Shown here one piece after another: positions 19,153 through 27,930 of a DNA stretch of 64,000 bases. The notes below the pieces were generated by a model, which was not told the DNA's origin, ran no database searches, and worked only from the letters and a program-made list of their open reading frames with translations. The stretch is from Gillisia hiemivivida. GTDB taxonomy: Bacteria > Bacteroidota > Bacteroidia > Flavobacteriales > Flavobacteriaceae. Where the stretch lies: assembly GCF_007997295.1 (NCBI RefSeq), contig NZ_VORY01000001.1:310001-374000 (forward strand), in the 5' to 3' direction. Numbering within the stretch: position 1 is the stretch's first letter; each line of letters opens with the position of its first letter. The translations under genes and the position numbers were made by a program.

Positions 19153-20742
19153 CTAGTTTGTTAATGATAATTCAATGACTTTGTCAATAATTCGGTCATT
19201 TTCATTAATAATCCGTTGAAATTCATTCGTTCCAAAAAGTTGTTCTGCCATAACTGATTTTATATATTTCTTTAAAAGTGGTTGATAATTATTAATCTTC
19301 ATTGGTACATTCTGACTTTTCATGTACGCTAAAAAGTTCTCGGCAGTCTCATCTGTAACTACATCGCCGGTGTAAAACTCATTCCATGAAAGATCGTTGT
19401 AAAAAGCTCGGTTTTTTTCTAATTCTTCAAAAACAAATCGACTAAAAAGGCCCATTCTAAGAGCATAGGTAATATTTTCTCGCTCCATGTCGGTGTTTTT
19501 GGCTACGAAGATATCTGGAATTATTCCTCCTCCACCATACACAATTTTGCCGCCAGGAGTTACGTAACGTAAGGAATCGGTTACATGAATACTATCTGCA
19601 GTTGCCATTTCCCCGTTTTTATATCTTAGGATATAGTCGTTAAAATAGGCTTCATTTCCCATTTCATAAGATTTCTGAATCGATCTTCCTGTTGGAGTGT
19701 AATATCTTGCAATAGTTAACCTCACTGCGCTTCCATCTCCTAATTCCATCTCTCTTTGCACAAGGCCTTTTCCATAAGAGCGTCTTCCAATAATAGTCCC
19801 GCGGTCGTTATCTTGAAAAGCACCCGCAACAATTTCACTTGCAGAAGCTGAGTTTTCATTAATGAGAACGAAAAGCTTATTCTTCTCAAAAGCTCCTTTT
19901 TTATTAGAAAAAGTTTCTTCGATATCACCTTTCTTATTCTTGGTAAATAAAATTAACTGCCCGTCTTCTAAAAATTCATCAACAATATTAATAGCTTCTG
20001 AAAGGTATCCTCCTGGATTATCCCTAAGATCAATAGCAATTTGAGTAGCGCCCTGTTTTTTTAATTTATTAAGACCTGTTTTAAATTCTTGGTAAGTAGT
20101 TTCAGAGAAACGATTTACTTTTATATATCCCAAATCAGAATTCAGCATGTAAGCAGCGTCCACACTTTTTAATGGAACTCTAGATCTGGTTACATTAAAT
20201 TTTAAAAGGTTTTTTAAGCCTTTGCGTAAAACAGTAAGTGTAACTCTGGAATCCTCTGCGCCTTTTAATTGGGCAATAATAGAATCATTGCTTATTTGCT
20301 TGCTATAAAGTTGTTTGTCGTTAGCGTATAGAATCCTATCTCCCCCTTTAATTCCTAACTTCTCGCTAGGCCCACCCGTCATTGCTTGGATTACAACGAT
20401 GGTGTCTTGTACATTGTAAAAACTCACCCCAATCCCCACAAAATCCCCTTGCATATTTTCGGTTACTCCGGCATATTCATTTTTGGGGATATATACAGAA
20501 TGCGGATCTAGATTTTCCAAAATCCTATTTACAGTGACATCTACAATACTATCTGTATTTACATCATCTACATACTCGTAGTCTATATAATCTATAAGCC
20601 TATTGAGTTTTTCTTTTTTGGCATTAGAAGAAAAAAGCCCTTTTTGGTCTGGGGTAAAATCTAACTTTGAGCCAAGTAGAACTCCTACGGCACAAGCTAG
20701 TCCCAGTAATAAAGGGAGATATATTTTGTGTTTTTTCTTCAA
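19153..20742 (-). CDS. S41 family C-terminal processing peptidase (CtpA-like)
   Basis: 529-residue periplasmic serine protease with an N-terminal signal anchor (LPLLLGLACAVGVLLGSK). A PDZ domain (about 85-165, GIGVSFYNVQDT..GIKGGDRILYAND) feeds substrate C-termini to the protease core. The catalytic Ser/Lys dyad is in NENSASASEIVAGAFQD and GRRSYGKGLVQ. A C-terminal helical region follows. The family trims or degrades envelope proteins. Its start overlaps the dCMP deaminase stop by four bases, so the two are translationally coupled. Confidence 0.93.
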   Translation of the reverse strand: MKKKHKIYLPLLLGLACAVGVLLGSKLDFTPDQKGLFSSNAKKEKLNRLIDYIDYEYVDDVNTDSIVDVTVNRILENLDPHSVYIPKNEYAGVTENMQGDFVGIGVSFYNVQDTIVVIQAMTGGPSEKLGIKGGDRILYANDKQLYSKQISNDSIIAQLKGAEDSRVTLTVLRKGLKNLLKFNVTRSRVPLKSVDAAYMLNSDLGYIKVNRFSETTYQEFKTGLNKLKKQGATQIAIDLRDNPGGYLSEAINIVDEFLEDGQLILFTKNKKGDIEETFSNKKGAFEKNKLFVLINENSASASEIVAGAFQDNDRGTIIGRRSYGKGLVQREMELGDGSAVRLTIARYYTPTGRSIQKSYEMGNEAYFNDYILRYKNGEMATADSIHVTDSLRYVTPGGKIVYGGGGIIPDIFVAKNTDMERENITYALRMGLFSRFVFEELEKNRAFYNDLSWNEFYTGDVVTDETAENFLAYMKSQNVPMKINNYQPLLKKYIKSVMAEQLFGTNEFQRIINENDRIIDKVIELSLTN

Positions 20743-21194
20743 TTGTCTAGTTCTGTTACCTGGTTTAATTCTATTCCGGCTTTTTCTAAAAACTCTAATC
20801 CGGTGTTGTCTTTATATCCAATTTCGTACACAATTCTGGTAATACCCGCTTGATGAATCAATTTACTGCATTCCTTACAAGGAGACATGGTTATGTAAAG
20901 TGTTGCGCCTTGACAAGATTGTGTAGAGGAGGCAACCTTTAAAATCGCATTAGCTTCCGCGTGCAGTACATACCACTTTGTATAGCCTTCATCATCTTCA
21001 CAGTAATTTTCAAAACCTGAAGGAGTACCATTATATCCGTCGGAAATAATCATTCTATCTTTCACAATAAGCGCACCAACTTGTTTGCGTTTACAATGTG
21101 AAAGTTTACCCCATTCATTTGCTATTCTTAAATAAGCTTTATCAAATTTTAACTGCTTTTCTTTCTGCATTTTTTTAAATAAATTCTTTCTCAA
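20739..21194 (-). CDS. dCMP deaminase family protein (ComEB-like)
   Basis: 151-residue zinc deaminase converting dCMP to dUMP for thymidylate synthesis. The metal site is complete: HAEANAIL (His ligand, catalytic Glu) and SPCKECSKLIHQAG (two Cys ligands). KRKQVGALIVKDRMIISDGYNGTP is the conserved substrate-binding region. Start could be Met1 or Met9 (21170). It is the first gene of a likely operon with the S41 protease. Confidence 0.92.
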   Translation of the reverse strand: MRKNLFKKMQKEKQLKFDKAYLRIANEWGKLSHCKRKQVGALIVKDRMIISDGYNGTPSGFENYCEDDEGYTKWYVLHAEANAILKVASSTQSCQGATLYITMSPCKECSKLIHQAGITRIVYEIGYKDNTGLEFLEKAGIELNQVTELDN

Positions 21195-21275
21195 TATTAT
21201 AGTTAAGCATCAAAACAAAAAGCTTGCTAAAATATTGTAAGACAAGGATTAAAACAATTTATAGGCGTTAAATTT

Positions 21276-21866
21276 TTACCAAACGGCTAGAATAGTATCT
21301 TTTAAAATAGGTAATAAAACACCAATTACAATTGCTGAAATTACTAAAATCCAGTCTCTTCTGGTTACCCGAAGCACATTTTGAAGAATAAAAGATGCTA
21401 TTAAGACAGAGATCACCACGATAATTTGCGCTGCTTCAATCCCAAGAGCGAATTCTAAAAGCGGAAAAAACTTACTAGAAGAATCTGGGAAGATCATTTT
21501 AAAATATCTCGAAAAGCCTAACCCGTGTATTATTCCGAAGAAAGCCGTGCTAAAATAGAGAACATTAATATTTCTTTGATGCTCTCTTTTCTTGGCAGAA
21601 AGTATATTATAAAATGCTGTAAAGAGGATCGTTAAGGCTATTAATAGCTCCACCCAAGTGGCATTTACTCTTACCACGTCATACACTGCCAAAAACAGGG
21701 AGAGCGTGTGCCCAAGAGTAAAAATGCTTACTAGCCATAAAACTCGTTTCCAGCTGCTAAATGAGTAGGCTGCAACCAAAACGACAATAAATAAAATATG
21801 ATCGTAGGCCAACCAATCTAAAACATGTTCTAGACCTAATCTAAAATATAACCAAAATTCAGACAT
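21276..21866 (-). CDS. HupE/UreJ family membrane protein
   Basis: 196-residue polytopic inner-membrane protein with about six helices. The N-terminal motif GLEHVLDWLAYDHILFIV and the later FFGIIHGLGFSRYF are typical of the HupE/UreJ_2 family, whose histidines suggest metal (nickel or cobalt) handling. No hydrogenase or urease gene is nearby, so the substrate is unknown. It is transcribed alone. Confidence 0.85.
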   Translation of the reverse strand: MSEFWLYFRLGLEHVLDWLAYDHILFIVVLVAAYSFSSWKRVLWLVSIFTLGHTLSLFLAVYDVVRVNATWVELLIALTILFTAFYNILSAKKREHQRNINVLYFSTAFFGIIHGLGFSRYFKMIFPDSSSKFFPLLEFALGIEAAQIIVVISVLIASFILQNVLRVTRRDWILVISAIVIGVLLPILKDTILAVW

Positions 21867-23035
21867 ATAGTGGGGGTGATAAGACCCGAAATTACAATTT
21901 ATTATAGAGTTTGCAAAAATATGATTTCATTGATTTTAGAGATAAATTAATACCTCTAAAAAAATATATTTTGAGGGAGATTTTATCTTCATTGTAAGAA
22001 TTGGTTTAGCGTAAATGGGGTTTTATAAGTTTTACTCTGCTCATTGTTGTAAGTATTCTATACTCTTATGAATTCCTCTAAGGAACTGAATTGCTTCGGT
22101 TTTATTTTATTTCTTTTACTTGCAAAACAAAGGCTGCTTGGTATTAAATCTATAAACAAACAACAATCCGTTATATCTGAATTGATTCTTTCTCCCAAAT
22201 TTTTGGATAGACCCCAATCCCCATTTTATAACTTAGTACTTAAATATAGATCTCGGCTTCCAAAACCATGCTCGCGGTTAAACCCGCTGAAGATCAAAAA
22301 ATCTTTTCGTGGAGAGTTAAATTCATAAATGAAATTTATTTTCCTAGTCCAATAATTTATTGAGCTACCCCATCAACTATTTTTGGTGTTTTTGGATGTA
22401 TCAAATTTACGGGAAGCCGTAATATAATTACGTGAAGCTTATTAAATTTGTAGAGCTTTAGATATGAAAGTATTATTTAAGCGCCAGACCTGAAAGAAAT
22501 TATACTTGTAGGGAAGTGTAAGCTCCTAAAGGAATGGCGCTATTTTAAGTTCTAATTTAATATAAAAGAATTTTTCAGTCCCATTGGACAAAAAAGAAAA
22601 TTTCCTTTTTGTTATTGAATTTAAGCTGTGATATCTATGTCTATTTTTGGAGGGTAAAATAGTAGTGCTAATTAACAAATAGTCAATCTTTCTGAAAGTA
22701 AGTTTCTTGGTAAGGTGAATTCAAAATTCAAAGTTACAACCTGAAATTATATAGTCAGAAGCATTTTAAATTTTTAAGCAGTAAGCTTTAGCACTATAAA
22801 TATTACTAAAGCTATGCTACTGATTAAAAATAAAAATTCAGCAATACGGATTAAACTATCATCTCTCATAGTTGAAATTTAGCAAGTAGGGTGGGTGGAA
22901 AATGAATGTGAGGTACAACTGTATTAACTCGTTAAAGTTGAATCGAAATCTTTAATTAAGATATAGGGGAAATCCCCCATTTTTGACATCTATTTAGAAC
23001 TTCCAGATTTTTAAGATTAAAATGTTTGATTTTAT
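21867..23035. other. Long gene-poor region upstream of tRNA-Leu
   Basis: About 1.2 kb without a credible gene; the single frame of 86 codons (22068-22328) has no recognisable domain and poor codon use. It contains a palindrome TTACGGgaagCCGTAA (22408-22423), related to one at 41631-41648, and a GGGGaaatCCCC hairpin (22966-22977) followed by ATTTTT. Confidence 0.5.
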
Positions 23036-23065
23036 GTTGTGAATGATAATTTTTTTATAATTTTG
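23036..23065 (+). promoter_or_regulatory. Candidate promoter of tRNA-Leu
   Basis: GTTG (23036-23039) and TAATTTTG (23058-23065) are spaced by 18 bp, close to the Bacteroidota consensus. The tRNA 5' end is 10 bp downstream. Confidence 0.45.
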
Positions 23066-23075
23066 CCGTCCACTT

Positions 23076-23157
23076 GCTCGAGTGGCGGAATCGGTAGACG
23101 CGCTGGATTCAAAATCCAGTATTTTCGGATGTGCGGGTTCAAGTCCCGCCTCGAGTA
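23076..23157 (+). tRNA. tRNA-Leu (anticodon CAA)
   Basis: 82-nt cloverleaf. The acceptor stem GCTCGAG pairs with CTCGAGT (one G-U pair) and is followed by discriminator A. The anticodon stem CTGGA/TCCAG encloses the loop TTCAAAA, giving anticodon CAA. The long variable arm (TATTTTCGGATG region) is typical of leucine tRNAs, and the T arm is GCGGGTTCAAGTCCCGC. CCA is not encoded. Its 3' end lies 240 bp from an integrase gene, so it is the likely attachment site for the neighbouring element. Confidence 0.95.
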
Positions 23158-23182
23158 CTTTTAACATATCAAATTGAATCAA

Positions 23183-23218
23183 AACCCCGCAAACTGTACT
23201 GTTTACGGGGTTTTTCTT
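23183..23218 (+). terminator. Intrinsic terminator after tRNA-Leu
   Basis: AAAACCCCG pairs with CGGGGTTTT, with four more pairs inside (AAAC/GTTT, one mismatch between), loop TGTACT, followed by T-rich sequence. It lies 25 bp after the tRNA. Confidence 0.8.
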
Positions 23219-23256
23219 TTTTCTTGATATCATTTGATACCGTTTGAATACAACTA

Positions 23257-23316
23257 AAAGGTGTCTAATTCGGGGACACTTTTAATTATCTTCTAGGTGT
23301 CCCCGAATTACCTTTA
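23257..23316. repeat. 14-bp perfect inverted repeat at the element's left edge
   Basis: TAATTCGGGGACAC (23266-23279) is repeated in inverse as GTGTCCCCGAATTA (23297-23310), flanked by AAAGGT/ACCTTT, with a 17-bp loop. It stands between the tRNA-Leu terminator and the integrase gene, so it may be part of the attachment region or an integrase/excisionase site. Confidence 0.6.
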
Positions 23317-23396
23317 AGTGACTGTTAAAGAAAGCCTTACGTGTTTTTTGTTGTTTATTTTTAGCTAAATTTAATGCAAATCTAAAGCTAGAAAAG

Positions 23397-24623
23397 ATGC
23401 AAAATTTACTATCTATATTATTTTTTATAAGAAAGAGCAAAGAAAAAAATGCTGAACAGGCCACAGTATATCTGCGAATTACCTATGAGGGTAGAAGAGT
23501 TGAGTTAAGTACATTGAGAAAAGTTTCTCTCCTAAAGTGGAATTCAAAAGCTAATAAAGTAAATGGATCATCCGCAGAAGCAAAACAAGTGAATAGGAAT
23601 CTTGATATAATCAGACATAGAATTCATGAAATCTATCAGAAATATTTGGATAAAGGGGAGGATATAACTGCTGTAAAAATAAAAAATGAGTTCTTAGGTA
23701 ATAATGAAGATAGTAAATTCATCCTTGAAATGTTCGAAGATCATAATGTGAAGATGGAACAACTGGTTGGAAAGGAATATTCTTTCCGAACTCTTCAAAG
23801 ATATAAAACAACGCAAAAGCATCTCGCCGCTTTTATTTCTTCAGATTTCAAAATGACAGATTATCCAGTGAAGGATATTGATACCAAATTCATTAATAGC
23901 TTTATATATTATTTAAAAACGGCTCTCAACCAGTCTCATAATACAGCCGTCAAATATCTTGCATACCTAAAAAAAATTGTGAGAGTAGCATATGCTAATG
24001 GTTGGCTAGAGAAAGATCCGTTTTATAATTTCAAATTAAAACTAAAAATAATAGATCGCGAGTTCTTAACTAAAGACGAAATTATTAAAATAATGGAAAA
24101 GAAATTCACTATTCAACGAATTGAAAACGTGAGAGATATTTTTCTGTTTTCCTGTTATACCGGCCTGGCGTATTCTGATGTTTTTAAGCTAACTGCCGAT
24201 GATATTGTTAAGGGTAATGATGGAAATCAATGGATTAAAATAAAAAGAACCAAAACTAAATCCTTAAGTAGCATCCCTATTCTCCCAGTTGCAGAAAGAC
24301 TAATAGAAAAATATAAGGACTTAGAAAGCCCAAACGGAAAACTACTACCAGTATATTCGAACCAAAAAATGAATAGTTATTTAAAAGAAATAGCTGATAG
24401 TTGTGGCATCAAAAAAAACCTGACTTTTCATATGGCCAGACATACTTTTGCAACTACAGTAACTTTATCGAATGGTGTACCTATAGAATCGGTAAGTAAA
24501 ATGCTTGGGCATCGCTCCTTAAAAGTAACTCAACAATACGCTAAAATCCTGGATGAGAAATTGAGTGAGGATATGGATTTACTAAAGAAAAGAATTTCTA
24601 TACAAGAAAATGGAGATATCTAA
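23397..24623 (+). CDS. Tyrosine recombinase/integrase
   Basis: 408-residue site-specific recombinase of the type common in Bacteroidota mobile elements. It has an N-terminal arm-binding domain (about 1-100), a core-binding SAM-like domain (about 105-205) and a catalytic domain. Catalytic residues visible are HMARHTFAT (His-x-x-Arg-His), LGHRS (His) and QQYAKI (Tyr nucleophile). The first catalytic Arg position reads CYTGLAYSDV, with Ala where many enzymes have Arg; loss of Arg I is also known for the CTnDOT integrase IntDOT. It is 240 bp from tRNA-Leu(CAA), and NBU1-type elements are known to target a leucine tRNA gene, so it probably drives insertion here. Confidence 0.92.
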   Translation: MQNLLSILFFIRKSKEKNAEQATVYLRITYEGRRVELSTLRKVSLLKWNSKANKVNGSSAEAKQVNRNLDIIRHRIHEIYQKYLDKGEDITAVKIKNEFLGNNEDSKFILEMFEDHNVKMEQLVGKEYSFRTLQRYKTTQKHLAAFISSDFKMTDYPVKDIDTKFINSFIYYLKTALNQSHNTAVKYLAYLKKIVRVAYANGWLEKDPFYNFKLKLKIIDREFLTKDEIIKIMEKKFTIQRIENVRDIFLFSCYTGLAYSDVFKLTADDIVKGNDGNQWIKIKRTKTKSLSSIPILPVAERLIEKYKDLESPNGKLLPVYSNQKMNSYLKEIADSCGIKKNLTFHMARHTFATTVTLSNGVPIESVSKMLGHRSLKVTQQYAKILDEKLSEDMDLLKKRISIQENGDI

Positions 24624-25045
24624 AGCTGTTAATTTTAATGACTATTGGATGAATACAACTCCATTAGATTTAATTTTAGATAATTAGATAAGACAATCAA
24701 AAAGATTTTCTTTTTTAATAATATGATTACTAGTTTATTTGAAAACCATCATAAATTTTTCCTGCATTAGACTTTTTTGGTTGTTTTTCCAGATTTTCTC
24801 AAAAATATCAAAAACTCAAAATCAATCATTTAGCAACATCCAATATGCTCAAGCGTTATAAATTAACTCTTTTGATATCAAATTGCACTATTCTCAGTCA
24901 AATTAAATAATTAATAAATATTATTTAATTAATACTCGTTTTAGTTATCTTTAATCGATGTTTTGTCAGTACATTTTCTTATATCATTATTTTTTAAATG
25001 TGATTTGAAGGAACTGTTTTTTAGCTGATGATATTCCAGATTTAG
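24624..25045. other. AT-rich gap with an 11-bp palindrome
   Basis: 420 bp without a coding frame between the integrase and the helicase-like gene. AATTAAATAAT (24901-24911) and ATTATTTAATT (24920-24930) form a perfect 11-bp inverted repeat with an 8-bp spacer, a possible operator for the replication genes downstream. Confidence 0.5.
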
Positions 25046-26248
25046 ATGAAAATTGAGAGCACATATATAAGAGTAGGGGTCAGTTATTATAAAATAGTTG
25101 AAGCACCAACAATTGCAGGACAGGTAAATGAAATACTAGTTTCTTGGAACATCGAAACTATTAGGCAGGATCACGGAAAAACATTTTTGGCAACTATTCC
25201 GAAATTTGATGGCTTTACTTGTATCCCAGATCATTTGAATTTCCAATCTACCTATAATAACTTCTACAATACGTACTCTCCGCTGAGTCACAGTGTCTTA
25301 AGTGGAGACTGTCCTAAATCTCTTGATTTCATAAAACATATTTTTGGAGATCATTATGAAATAGGTCTTGATTACTTGCAACTTTTATATACGAAACCAA
25401 TTCAAATACTTCCCATTCTTTGTCTGGTTTCCCGGGAACGATCCACGGGGAAAAGCACTTTTCTAAAATGGCTCAAACAGATCTTTGAAAATAACCTGAC
25501 CTATCTCACCAATGAAAGTTTCAGCAGTCAATTCAATTCCGATTGGGCGAATAAATTACTGATTTGTATTGATGAAGTCTTGTTCAATAAGGAAGAGCTC
25601 ACCGAACGGATCAAGTATCTAAGCACGACCAATTATAATAAACTAGAAAAAAAGGGAATTGACAGAAGGGAAGTAGAATTCTTTGGCAAGTTTATCCTCT
25701 GTAGTAATAATGAGGAAAACTTTATAAAAATAGATCATCACGAAACCCGGTTCTGGGTTTTAAAAGTACCCTCGGTCAAAAAGGAAATTACTGGTTTTTT
25801 AGATGCTTTGGAAAAGGAGATTCCCGCATTTTTGTATTTCCTTCAGAACCGCACACTACATAGTCCTCATCAAACCCGAATGTGGTTCACACCCAAACAA
25901 ATTGAAACCCCCGCCCTGATTAAACTGGTTCAGAATAATCGAAATAGGGTAGAGAAGGAGCTAGCCAGCATTCTACTTATGGTAATGGAGAATCACGACT
26001 TAGAGGAAATAAAGTTTTGTCCCATGGATGTATTAAATGCTATTAGCAAAACGAGGATTAGAACCGATTTAACCCAGATAAGGAAAATTCTAAAGAAAGA
26101 CTGGAAACTAGAAAATATTGCCAATTCGAACCGCTATCAAAAGTTCACACTTTGGTCAGATGGCAGTACGAATCTTTCAGATGCTAAAGGACGCTATTTC
26201 ACTACAAATAAAATTTTCCTCTTAGAGAATTTTGAAGATCAAGATTAA
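25046..26248 (+). CDS. Primase-helicase-like ATPase (VapE/DUF5906 type)
   Basis: 400-residue P-loop protein resembling the helicase domain of superfamily 3 primase-helicases carried by mobile elements. Walker A is SRERSTGKSTFL (about residues 130-141), Walker B LLICIDEVLF (about 170-180), and a sensor-1-like asparagine lies in GKFILCSNNEENF. No primase domain is visible in this chain; a Toprim/zinc-finger-like protein follows after an iteron-like gap and may supply it. Expected role: unwinding DNA at the element's own origin. The family name is inferred from motif order. Confidence 0.75.
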   Translation: MKIESTYIRVGVSYYKIVEAPTIAGQVNEILVSWNIETIRQDHGKTFLATIPKFDGFTCIPDHLNFQSTYNNFYNTYSPLSHSVLSGDCPKSLDFIKHIFGDHYEIGLDYLQLLYTKPIQILPILCLVSRERSTGKSTFLKWLKQIFENNLTYLTNESFSSQFNSDWANKLLICIDEVLFNKEELTERIKYLSTTNYNKLEKKGIDRREVEFFGKFILCSNNEENFIKIDHHETRFWVLKVPSVKKEITGFLDALEKEIPAFLYFLQNRTLHSPHQTRMWFTPKQIETPALIKLVQNNRNRVEKELASILLMVMENHDLEEIKFCPMDVLNAISKTRIRTDLTQIRKILKKDWKLENIANSNRYQKFTLWSDGSTNLSDAKGRYFTTNKIFLLENFEDQD

Positions 26249-26283
26249 GACTGAATTAAAGGAATAAAAAAAGAAATGATGAA

Positions 26284-26505
26284 TTGATGACAAAACGATG
26301 ACAGTGAAACCCTCGATTTCAGAAGGGATTTCAGAGGTTGTCATCGTTTCATCAAAATGAAGCTGATTTTTCTTGTAAACACTTTACAAATTCTCTCTTT
26401 TTTTGATGAATGATGACAGAATCTTTTTAGACCAGTAATAGTAAGGCTTGAGGTTGTCATCGTTTTGTCATCAAACTGTCATCAAAAAAAAGTGATGACA
26501 AATAA
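26284..26505. other. Candidate replication origin with TGTCATC iterons
   Basis: The gap between the helicase-like and primase-like genes carries at least eight copies of TGTCATC or its complement GATGACA. TGATGACAAAACGATGACAG (26285-26304) is inverted in GTTGTCATCGTTTTGTCATC (26454-26473), and GAGGTTGTCATCGTTT occurs twice in direct orientation (26334, 26450). A very AT-rich stretch (26510-26600) follows. Iterons next to a DNA-unwinding region, set between replication genes, suggest an origin for the excised element; this is inferred. Confidence 0.55.
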
Positions 26506-26631
26506 TGAAACAAGAAAACCATAGAAAAATTACATTTTTTAAAAAAATAAATATGCTATTGAAAAAAAAATAAATAGGATTTACGGGTAAGAAAATCAAA
26601 TCAAGGAAACAATTAATTAAAGCAAAGGAAA

Positions 26632-27498
26632 ATGAACTTAAGAAGAATAACCTGCGAAAGAGCCCGAAATCTCTCCATCGTAAAAACGCTGGCCAGATTC
26701 GGGCACTTTCCAAACAGGACAACGGAGAAAGAAGCCTGGTTTCTGAGTCCCCTTCGGTCAGAAACGCAGGCCTCTTTCAAGGTTTCTTTAATTTTGAACA
26801 AATGGTATGACCATGGAATTGGAAAGGGCGGAAACGGGCTGGATTTGATTGTAGCCATGAGAAAGTGCTCTGTTAAACAAGCCTTGGAGCTTCTAAGCAA
26901 TGAAAAAAATCTATTTTCTTTTCAGCAGCAGATTTTAAAAAAGGAAAACTCTCCAAAAATTGAAGTTTTCGAAATTAAAAAAATACAGCATCAGGCTTTG
27001 ATTCAATATTTGGGTACCAGAGAAATTCGGCTAGCAATAGCGCAGTTTTATTGTAACGAAATTGAGTACAGCTTTAAGGGAAGAAACTACTTTGCCTTGG
27101 GACTTAAAAACCATTTGAACGGATGGGAACTTCGCAATAAATACTTTAAAAGCTCTAGCTCTCCAAAAGCCTATTCCTTTTTGAAGAATGTTTCAGATCA
27201 CTTAATTCTCTTAGAAGGAATGTTTGACTTATTATCACTGGCTGAATTATTTCCTGAGGAACTTATAAATTCGGATGTGATCGTTTTAAACTCACTCTCT
27301 TTTTTGAAACCAGTTTCCTATTTGTTTGAAAATTATAAGGAAGTTGATCTGTATTTGGATAATGATTCAGCGGGAATGAAATATTCGAAAGACTTAATAA
27401 GTCACTATGCAAACGTAAAAGATAAAAGCAAATTATTTAAAGGTTATAAAGACCTCAATGAAAAGTTGATTTCGGTCAAAAGCGAAAAAAAAGTGTAA
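26632..27498 (+). CDS. Toprim-domain primase-like protein
   Basis: 288-residue protein resembling the small primases of Bacteroidota mobilizable elements. The N-terminal third (WYDHGIGKGGNGLDLIVAMR) matches the CHC2-type primase zinc-finger region but has lost most zinc cysteines. The Toprim core is visible as LILLEGMFDLLSLAEL (catalytic Glu) and VDLYLDNDSAGMKYSKDL (DxD). Predicted to make primers for replication of the element after excision or transfer. It lies downstream of the iteron region and upstream of the mobilization genes. Confidence 0.8.
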   Translation: MNLRRITCERARNLSIVKTLARFGHFPNRTTEKEAWFLSPLRSETQASFKVSLILNKWYDHGIGKGGNGLDLIVAMRKCSVKQALELLSNEKNLFSFQQQILKKENSPKIEVFEIKKIQHQALIQYLGTREIRLAIAQFYCNEIEYSFKGRNYFALGLKNHLNGWELRNKYFKSSSSPKAYSFLKNVSDHLILLEGMFDLLSLAELFPEELINSDVIVLNSLSFLKPVSYLFENYKEVDLYLDNDSAGMKYSKDLISHYANVKDKSKLFKGYKDLNEKLISVKSEKKV

Positions 27499-27550
27499 TT
27501 CAATATAGAATTAAAAATGTAAAAGCCACAAGGGAGATTTCATTTGGGAT

Positions 27551-27593
27551 AGCAAAGCAAGATGTGTCATTGTCATGACAATCTTGCTTTGCT
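27551..27593. other. Candidate origin of transfer (oriT)
   Basis: A perfect 13-bp inverted repeat, AGCAAAGCAAGAT (27551-27563) and ATCTTGCTTTGCT (27581-27593), encloses a 17-bp loop containing TGTCATGACA. It is directly upstream of the mobC-mobA pair, where oriT sites of mobilizable elements usually lie; the nick site would be expected just beside an arm (CCCGGAGG follows). The GTCATGACAAT block recurs at 29260 and 35582 without the arms. Confidence 0.6.
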
Positions 27594-27633
27594 CCCGGAG
27601 GTTGCAAAGTTTTTTTAAAAAGAAATATAAAAA

Positions 27634-27930
27634 ATGAAAAGGGAATACATTCAGATACGCTGCTCGATCTACGAGAAAAAGCTACTCAAAAACAGAGCGG
27701 CCAAAGCAGGTATTTCCCTTTCAGAATATTTGCGATCCACGGCTTTTCAGAAAAATATTGTGGAACGAATTACCCAGGAGCAGTTAGAAAGTTATCAGCT
27801 CCTGGTTCAGTATAAAAACAACTTTAGCCGAATCAGCAATATGTTTAAAAAGGGCAATCCAAAACTTGCCAAAGAAGTAAAACAGTTGTCTGAAGAAATC
27901 AGATCACATTTAAATAATTTCAAAAAATGA
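27634..27930 (+). CDS. mobC: MobC-like relaxosome accessory protein
   Basis: 98-residue basic protein with an N-terminal ribbon-helix-helix pattern (YIQIRCSIYEKKLLKNRAAKAGISLSEYLRSTAF), as in MobC/MbpB mobilization proteins. It would bind oriT DNA and help the relaxase open the strands. The relaxase gene starts inside its stop codon (4-bp overlap), and the candidate oriT is 41 bp upstream. Confidence 0.85.
   Translation: MKREYIQIRCSIYEKKLLKNRAAKAGISLSEYLRSTAFQKNIVERITQEQLESYQLLVQYKNNFSRISNMFKKGNPKLAKEVKQLSEEIRSHLNNFKK

Noticed and set aside
22068-22328. 86-codon open frame as a gene
   Set aside because: No domain, no promoter or coupling, poor codon pattern, and it lies in a gene-poor AT-rich region.
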